Shown: positions 6,341 to 6,581 of the stretch, piece after piece
How the letters are laid out: each line of letters opens with the position of its first letter
Numbering within the stretch: position 1 is the stretch's first letter
From: Nocardiopsaceae bacterium
GTDB taxonomy: Bacteria; Actinomycetota; Actinomycetes; Streptosporangiales; Streptosporangiaceae
DNA length: 6,581 nucleotides
Direction: 5' to 3'
Assembly (NCBI GenBank): GCA_031254715.1
Contig: JAIRTY010000477.1
Coordinates: forward strand, 1-6,581
Position numbers and translations under genes: made by a program
Notes under the pieces: model-generated
What the model was told of the DNA's origin: nothing
The model's input: the letters and a program-made list of their open reading frames with translations, nothing else
Databases searched by the model: none

Positions 6341-6344
6341 CGGG

Positions 6345-6560
6345 ATGAACCACCGGCGGCTGGTGGGCATCGACCTGGGCATCGCCACGGCCCACACGGT
6401 GCGGGTGCTCGACGGCGAAGGCAATCTCGTCTCCCTCACCGCCACCTATAACCAGCAGATCAACCTGGCCGAGATCAGGATCCTCAACGGCGTCACGTCC
6501 TATAAGGACAACGTAGGCTCCGGCTCCGTGAAAATCACGTACGATACGTTTGATTATTAA
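6345..6560 (+). pseudogene. IS110-family transposase, N-terminal ~30 residues fused to unrelated sequence
   Basis: The first residues, MNHRRLVGIDLGIATAHTV and on to DGEGNLV, match the start of actinobacterial IS110 transposases, where the GID Asp (Asp10) is the first acid of the RuvC-like DEDD site. An intact protein would be about 350-450 residues and would continue with an Arg/Cys-rich stretch. Here residues 31-71 (LTATYNQQINLAE, then ILNGVTSYKDN, ending TYDTFDY) do not resemble the family, and a TAA ends the frame at residue 71. Codon use shifts at the same place: AAA, TTT, GAT, TAT and TAA replace the G/C-ending codons used elsewhere. The rest of the DEDD domain and the C-terminal Ser-containing domain are missing, so the product cannot be an active recombinase. 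Confidence 0.7.
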
Positions 6561-6581
6561 GTAATTACGCTAAAAGCCACC
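6435..6581. other. Foreign, lower-GC sequence at the window edge
   Basis: After the transposase homology ends, base composition falls: the last 41 bases are about 34% G+C, against about 70% in the rest of the window. The segment contains the 13-base inverted repeat GTCCTATAAGGAC (6497-6509) and the palindrome GTAATTAC (6561-6568). I do not recognise a protein family in any frame. It may be a second insertion, a phage or plasmid fragment, or a chimeric join at a contig end. Confidence 0.6.

Larger units (their letters stand above)
5975..6434 (+). mobile_element. Probable left end of an IS110-family element (outer border not defined)
   Basis: A transposase start of IS110 type at 6345 is preceded by about 370 bp without a convincing gene, rich in inverted and direct repeats. 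IS110-group elements have a long noncoding segment before the transposase and lack typical terminal inverted repeats, so the outer end cannot be set from one copy. It should lie between the HIT stop and about 6024. The homology to the transposase ends near 6434, where the element is interrupted. Confidence 0.4.

Noticed and set aside
5975..6344. CRISPR array suggested by short repeats in the leader
   Set aside because: The repeats are 7-8 bases long and irregularly spaced, with no constant spacer length and no cas gene in the window.
5396..6445. Long open frame on the minus strand (349 codons) across the HIT gene and the leader
   Set aside because: It is antisense to the HIT gene with its clear triad motif, its product is low-complexity Arg/Pro/Gly-rich without a recognisable domain, and high-GC DNA leaves such frames open by chance.

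Overview
The window is about 70% G+C with strong third-position G/C bias and GTG starts. Its proteins resemble actinobacterial families: a Streptomyces-like GalT, and a GuaA with the same C-terminal signature. I infer a high-GC actinomycete, possibly from a metagenome because the right end looks like a junction or contig edge. The genus cannot be decided from this sequence.

Left part (1-1816, minus strand): a Leloir galactose operon, galT then galE, overlapping by the 4 bases ATGA. galE runs off the left edge. GalT makes UDP-galactose and GalE recycles it to UDP-glucose. GalT carries two Gly/Pro/Ala-rich low-complexity insertions.

Middle (1817-4945, plus strand): a 170-bp divergent promoter region, then a CNNM/CorC-type membrane protein (DUF21, two CBS domains, CorC_HlyC) and, 22 bp later, guaA (GMP synthase). 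The two may be cotranscribed, but a -10-like TAGACT inside the end of the first gene could give guaA its own promoter. GuaA is complete and has all its catalytic motifs, with a short Gly/Asp-rich insertion in the glutaminase domain.

Right-middle (4946-5974): a small SnoaL/NTF2-like protein on the minus strand converges on guaA across an imperfect tandem repeat that includes its own stop codon. It diverges from a HIT-family (histidine triad) hydrolase across a 98-bp gap, and both genes may be leaderless or nearly so.

Right end (5975-6581): 370 bp of noncoding DNA unusually rich in inverted and direct repeats, followed by a strong Shine-Dalgarno site and the first ~30 codons of an IS110-family (DEDD) transposase. 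The reading frame then enters unrelated sequence that becomes AT-rich. The best reading is the left end of an IS110-type element. Its structured leader is a candidate bridge RNA, the guide RNA that IS110 recombinases use, and the transposase is broken by a second insertion, a deletion or a chimeric contig join. This is the most interesting part of the window.
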